Assembly (NCBI GenBank): GCA_026994735.1
Contig: JALWQD010000020.1
Coordinates: 1 to 9,458, forward strand
Direction of reading: 5' to 3'
Length of the DNA: 9,458 nucleotides
From: Gammaproteobacteria bacterium
GTDB taxonomy: Bacteria; Pseudomonadota; Gammaproteobacteria; SZUA-140
The notes beneath the pieces are model-generated. The model was not told where the DNA came from, searched no databases, and saw only the letters and a list, made by a program, of their open reading frames with translations. A program made the translations under genes and the position numbers. The first letter of the stretch is position 1, and each line of letters opens with the position of its first letter. Positions 6,254 through 9,458 of the stretch are shown piece by piece.

Positions 6254-8335
6254 CTAAACGACAGCCTTCATGCTCAGACGAATGCGGCCCTGCTTATCAA
6301 TCTCAAGCACCTTCACCTTAATCACCTCGCCTTCACTAAGCTTATCGCCGACATTCTCGACACGCTCTTCCGATATTTGCGAGATATGAACAAGGCCATC
6401 CTTGCCAGGCAAGATCGTCACAAAGGCGCCAAAATCCATGATCTTGGCGACACGTCCTTCATAGATCGTACCTACTTCAACCTCAGCTGTAATCTGCTCG
6501 ATACGATGTACAGCAGCCTGACTGGCTTCGCTGTCGCTCGAAGCAATCTTGATCGTGCCATCATCATCGATATCAATCGTCGCCCCTGTTTCCTCGGTCA
6601 GGGCGCGAATCGTTGCGCCGCCCTTACCGATGACATCACGAATCTTGTCGGGGTTAATCTTCATTGTCAGGATGCGCGGAGCATGTGGCGAAATATCGGT
6701 ACGTGGAGCATCGATTACCTTCGCCATCTCAGCAAGAATATGCAAACGACCGGCCCGTGCCTGCTCAAGCGCACGGGACATAATGTCACGGGTAATACCA
6801 TCAATCTTGATATCCATCTGTAAGGCTGTAACACCCGTTTCGCTGCCAGCAACCTTGAAATCCATATCTCCTAGATGGTCTTCATCACCGAGAATATCGC
6901 TGAGGACAGTACTGCGCTCATCTTCCTTGACCAGCCCCATGGCAATACCGGCCACAGGCGCCTTAATCGGCACGCCTGCATCCATCAAGGACAGGCTGGC
7001 GCCACAAACCGATGCCATTGAGCTGGAACCGTTTGACTCGGTAATCTCAGAAACGATACGCAGAACGTAGGGAAAGGTTTCGAGATCAGGTAGTACAGCG
7101 GTAATACCACGACGGGCTAAGCGGCCATGACCGATTTCACGACGTTTGGGACTACCAACAAAACCTGTTTCACCGACGCAGGAAGGCGGGAAATTGTAAT
7201 GAAACATCAGGGGATCGCGGCGTTCGCCCTGCAAGGCATCAATGATCTGCGCATCACGTCCGGTGCCGAGTGTTGTGACCACGACGGCCTGGGTTTCACC
7301 GCGGGTAAACAGCGCTGAACCATGGGTCCGGGGTAACACCGAGGTGCGCACGCTAATCGCACGTACCGTCTCATGGTCACGGCCGTCAATGCGTGGCTCA
7401 CCCGCCAGGATACGCTCGCGTACCGTCCTTTTCTCAAGGGCGGCCAAGGCACCCGAGACTTCGGCCGGGCTCCATTGCCCATCGTCGTCAGCAGCAAGAC
7501 GGGTAACAAGTTGCTCGCGAATCTCGGCCAGACGATTCTGCCGCTGTAACTTCTCCTGAATCTGGTAAGCTTCGGCAACCTGGCCTGCGGCGGCGGCAGT
7601 AACTGCTGCCTCCAGCGCCTGATCCGTTTCCGGGGCCGTCCAGTCCATGGCAGCAGTTGCAATTTCTGCAGCCAGCGCCTTGATCTCGCGAATAACCGTC
7701 TGTTGCGCTTCATGACCAAACATGACGGCGTCAAGCATCACCTGCTCGGAGAGTTCCTTGGCCTCGGATTCAACCATCAGGACAGCGGATTCAGTACCCG
7801 CAACCACGAGGTCGAGAGCAGAATTTTCAAGCTGGCTCATGGTCGGATTGAGGACGTATTGACCATCAATATAGCCGACACGTGCAGCAGCAATGGGGCC
7901 GTTAAATGGCAGACCAGAAATACTCAGTGCCGCTGAAGCACCAATAATGGCAGGAATGTCAGGATCAATTTCCGGATCAAGGGAAACAACCGTCGCGATC
8001 ACCTGCACTTCATTACGAAACCCTTTCGGAAACAGCGGCCGTAATGGACGGTCAATTAATCGCGATGTCAGCGTTTCCTTCTCACTGGGACGCCCTTCAC
8101 GCTTGAAAAAACCACCCGGGATCTTACCCGCGGCATAGGTGCGTTCCTGATAGTTGATTGTCAACGGGAAAAAATCACGCCCGGGATCAGCAGAAGACTT
8201 GCCTACGGCCGTTACCATGACCACGGTATCCCCCATACTGACGAAAATAGATCCACTCGCCTGACGAGCAATTTCGCCACTTTCGATCGTTACGGTTTGA
8301 TCACCATATTGGAACTGTCTTTTTACGGGGTTCAC
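6254..8335 (-). CDS. pnp: Polyribonucleotide nucleotidyltransferase (PNPase)
   Basis: This is a phosphorolytic 3'-5' exoribonuclease of mRNA decay and RNA quality control; it forms a trimer and joins the RNase E degradosome in gammaproteobacteria. Its 693 residues show the full architecture: a first RNase PH-like domain (about 10-145), a helical linker (about 230-310), and a second catalytic RNase PH domain (about 315-540). That domain carries SPKRREIGHGRLARR (395-409) and the metal-binding Asp486 and Asp492 in DEDHLGDMDFKVAGS. A KH domain follows (about 555-615, VIGKGG at 568-573), then an S1 domain (about 621-691, ending RIRLSMKA). The protein stops just after S1, shorter than the 711-residue E. 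coli enzyme, so the variable C-terminal tail is absent. The start is a GTG with AAGG upstream, giving the family-typical MNPVKRQFQYG. It lies 135 bases after rpsO across a structured spacer that probably governs its expression. Confidence 0.98.
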   Translation of the reverse strand: MNPVKRQFQYGDQTVTIESGEIARQASGSIFVSMGDTVVMVTAVGKSSADPGRDFFPLTINYQERTYAAGKIPGGFFKREGRPSEKETLTSRLIDRPLRPLFPKGFRNEVQVIATVVSLDPEIDPDIPAIIGASAALSISGLPFNGPIAAARVGYIDGQYVLNPTMSQLENSALDLVVAGTESAVLMVESEAKELSEQVMLDAVMFGHEAQQTVIREIKALAAEIATAAMDWTAPETDQALEAAVTAAAAGQVAEAYQIQEKLQRQNRLAEIREQLVTRLAADDDGQWSPAEVSGALAALEKRTVRERILAGEPRIDGRDHETVRAISVRTSVLPRTHGSALFTRGETQAVVVTTLGTGRDAQIIDALQGERRDPLMFHYNFPPSCVGETGFVGSPKRREIGHGRLARRGITAVLPDLETFPYVLRIVSEITESNGSSSMASVCGASLSLMDAGVPIKAPVAGIAMGLVKEDERSTVLSDILGDEDHLGDMDFKVAGSETGVTALQMDIKIDGITRDIMSRALEQARAGRLHILAEMAKVIDAPRTDISPHAPRILTMKINPDKIRDVIGKGGATIRALTEETGATIDIDDDGTIKIASSDSEASQAAVHRIEQITAEVEVGTIYEGRVAKIMDFGAFVTILPGKDGLVHISQISEERVENVGDKLSEGEVIKVKVLEIDKQGRIRLSMKAVV

Positions 8336-8364
8336 TGTAATTTACCTTGGCTGGAAACGGACTG

Positions 8365-8446
8365 AAAAACAAAAACGCCGAGCCACCCCAGGCAGTTTCC
8401 TGCATGGGCCGGATCAGCGTAATAAGACTTCATAATATTACTCGGC
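8365..8446 (-). terminator. Structured rpsO-pnp spacer: leaky terminator or processing site
   Basis: On the minus strand GCCGAG (8446-8441) can pair with CTCGGC (8382-8377), followed at once by G and TTTTTGTTTTT (8375-8365), the form of an intrinsic terminator. Two smaller hairpins fit inside. The first is TAATA/TATTA (8440-8436 with 8424-8420). The second is CCCA-GCAG/CTGC-TGGG (8408-8405 and 8403-8400 with 8395-8392 and 8390-8387), closed by a GAAA tetraloop with one internal mismatch. In E. coli this spacer carries the rpsO terminator and the RNase III site used for PNPase autoregulation. An equivalent role here is inference from position and folding potential. Confidence 0.5.
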
Positions 8447-8470
8447 AGCTTCGATCGCTCTGATCGACTC

Positions 8471-8740
8471 CTAACGACGCAGGCCTAAACGCTTGATCAG
8501 CGATTGATAACGCCCGACATCACAACGGCGCAGATAATCAAGCAGCTTGCGTCGGCTGCTCACCATGCGCAGCAATCCCTGACGGGAATGAAAGTCGTGT
8601 TTATGTTCCTTGAAATGAGTCATCAACTGCTCAATACGAGCCGATAGCAGGGCGACCTGTACTTCCGGTGAACCGGTATCACCCGGGGTAAGCTGGTAGT
8701 CATTAACCACCTGCGATTTAACTTCGGCATTCAATCCCAT
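8471..8740 (-). CDS. rpsO: 30S ribosomal protein S15
   Basis: This is a primary 16S rRNA-binding protein of the small-subunit platform. It has 89 residues, exactly the normal size, with the conserved blocks DTGSPEVQVALL (21-32), HDFHSRQGLLRMVSSRRKLL (48-67, rRNA contact) and a C-terminus ending in LGLRR. AGGA lies 8 bases before the ATG. It ends in TAG, which shows that amber is a genuine stop in this genome. It is transcribed from the promoter at 8787-8816 and probably also by read-through from truB. In E. coli S15 represses its own mRNA through a pseudoknot in the leader. The leader here is short (about 40 bases) and I could not recognise that pseudoknot. Confidence 0.98.
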   Translation of the reverse strand: MGLNAEVKSQVVNDYQLTPGDTGSPEVQVALLSARIEQLMTHFKEHKHDFHSRQGLLRMVSSRRKLLDYLRRCDVGRYQSLIKRLGLRR

Positions 8741-8786
8741 AGCAAAAATCCTGATTCTTCAAAAATGGTTGACAAAAAACGGCGCT

Positions 8787-8816
8787 ATTGTAGCTGTTAG
8801 CAATACCTGCTGACAA
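8787..8816 (-). promoter_or_regulatory. Sigma70-type promoter of rpsO
   Basis: Minus-strand TTGTCA (8816-8811) and TACAAT (8792-8787) are separated by 18 bases, each matching consensus at five of six positions. Transcription would begin near 8780, leaving a leader of about 40 bases before the rpsO ATG. The position in the truB-rpsO gap matches the known rpsO promoter location in enterobacteria. Confidence 0.65.
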
Positions 8817-8860
8817 GACAAATATGCGTATCGTTTACTAATCGACAGTTTTTCCTGTCA

Positions 8861-9458
8861 TTAACTACCGACCAACAGTCGGCGTGGCGCAACACGGCCA
8901 TCATCAAGAATATGCCCGACACCGAGAAAACGCTCGCCATCGGTATCATATAACCGTACCCAGCCTTCGGACGGCGCACTGGGCACCTGTACCGCTTGTC
9001 CCTGGCGGATAAAATAGGCGCTCTGCTGGCCGAGACAAACATCAGGCCAATGCGCCAGGGCATCACCAAGACTGAGCAGTTGCTCATCGAGGCGGTCAAA
9101 GCCTCCGTCGGCCAGCGCTTCCAGCGCTTCGATGGTCAACATAGGCATCTCGTTGAAACCAGCCACAGAAAGTCGGCGTAACTCGATAACATAAGCGCCA
9201 CATGCCAGTGCGCTGCCAATATCTTCTACCAAGGTGCGAATATATGTGCCTTTCGAACAGCAAACATCAATTTCAAGGTAATCACCGTCCTGTTGACGCA
9301 GATCAAGGCCATGGATCTGTACTTTACGTGCCTGGCGTTCAACTTCAATACCTTGACGAGCCAATTCATATAACGGCCGACCGTTGAGTTTAAGCGCAGA
9401 ATACATCGGCGGAATCTGTTCAATCTCGCCAAGGAAAGCGGCCATAACCGTGGTGACC
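8861..9458 (-). CDS. truB: tRNA pseudouridine-55 synthase TruB (5' end beyond window)
   Basis: The enzyme forms pseudouridine 55 in the T-loop of tRNAs. The visible 198 residues are the C-terminal two thirds; the frame is open to the right edge, so the methionine at 9445 is internal, not the start. Recognisable are GEIEQIPPMYSALKLNGRPL near the visible N-terminus, LYELARQGIEVERQAR, the conserved CSKGTYIRTLVEDIG that forms part of the active site, and a C-terminal PUA-like domain (RLYDTDGERFLGVGHILDDG, then APRRLLVG). The catalytic Asp in the GxLDPxATG motif would lie outside the window. The 120 bases between its stop and rpsO contain the rpsO promoter and no convincing terminator, so read-through into rpsO is likely. 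Confidence 0.97.
   Translation of the reverse strand, partial: VTTVMAAFLGEIEQIPPMYSALKLNGRPLYELARQGIEVERQARKVQIHGLDLRQQDGDYLEIDVCCSKGTYIRTLVEDIGSALACGAYVIELRRLSVAGFNEMPMLTIEALEALADGGFDRLDEQLLSLGDALAHWPDVCLGQQSAYFIRQGQAVQVPSAPSEGWVRLYDTDGERFLGVGHILDDGRVAPRRLLVGS

Noticed and set aside
6014..6823. A 269-codon plus-strand open frame spanning the PilZ 3' end, the terminator and antisense pnp.
   Set aside because: It runs through a clear bidirectional terminator, has no family resemblance, and over most of its length is antisense to the well-conserved KH/S1 region of pnp. It is a shadow of codon bias.
7207..7734. A 175-codon minus-strand frame inside pnp.
   Set aside because: It is an alternative frame of pnp, very rich in Arg and Pro, with no recognisable motifs. 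The pnp frame is conserved throughout.
8844..8859. GACAG/CTGTC hairpin just after the truB stop, considered as a terminator.
   Set aside because: It has only five pairs, two of them A-T, and no T-run follows on the minus strand. Termination there is not supported.

Overview
The window reads as ordinary chromosomal DNA of a gammaproteobacterium. The evidence is the block truB-rpsO-pnp in canonical order, a CysM-type (not CysK-type) cysteine synthase, and proteobacterial Shine-Dalgarno and sigma70-like signals. I cannot place it below class. No insertion sequence, phage gene, tRNA, rRNA or CRISPR array is visible. Except for one small PilZ gene, every gene is on the minus strand, so the transcripts run from right to left.

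Right part (9458 down to 6254): the 3' two thirds of truB, a promoter, rpsO, a structured intergenic region with a U-rich end, and pnp. This is the conserved RNA-maturation and decay block: tRNA pseudouridine synthase, ribosomal protein S15 and polynucleotide phosphorylase. A symmetric hairpin at 6192-6219 acts as the shared end of pnp and the convergent PilZ gene.

Middle (6171 to 5528): a plus-strand gene for a stand-alone PilZ domain protein, a probable cyclic-di-GMP receptor. It has a long leader that contains a strong stem-loop, and it is divergent from cysM. The 263-base divergent region also holds a weak cysM promoter candidate overlapped by two near-identical 13-base direct repeats.

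Left part (5527 down to 1): a tight run of same-strand genes, probably one operon. The order is cysM; a decayed PolB-type 3'-5' exonuclease that has lost active-site motifs and carries an in-frame amber stop; a CYTH-domain triphosphatase-like protein; a family 5 (peptide/nickel type) solute-binding lipoprotein; an L,D-transpeptidase-fold protein with no export signal; and the two permeases of a Dpp/Opp-type ABC importer, the second cut by the window edge. Most junctions overlap by 4 to about 40 bases. The ATPase genes would be expected beyond the left edge.

The most interesting points are the inactivated exonuclease, the signal-less L,D-transpeptidase placed inside a peptide-importer operon, and the structured rpsO-pnp spacer. 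None of these amounts to a demonstrated new system.
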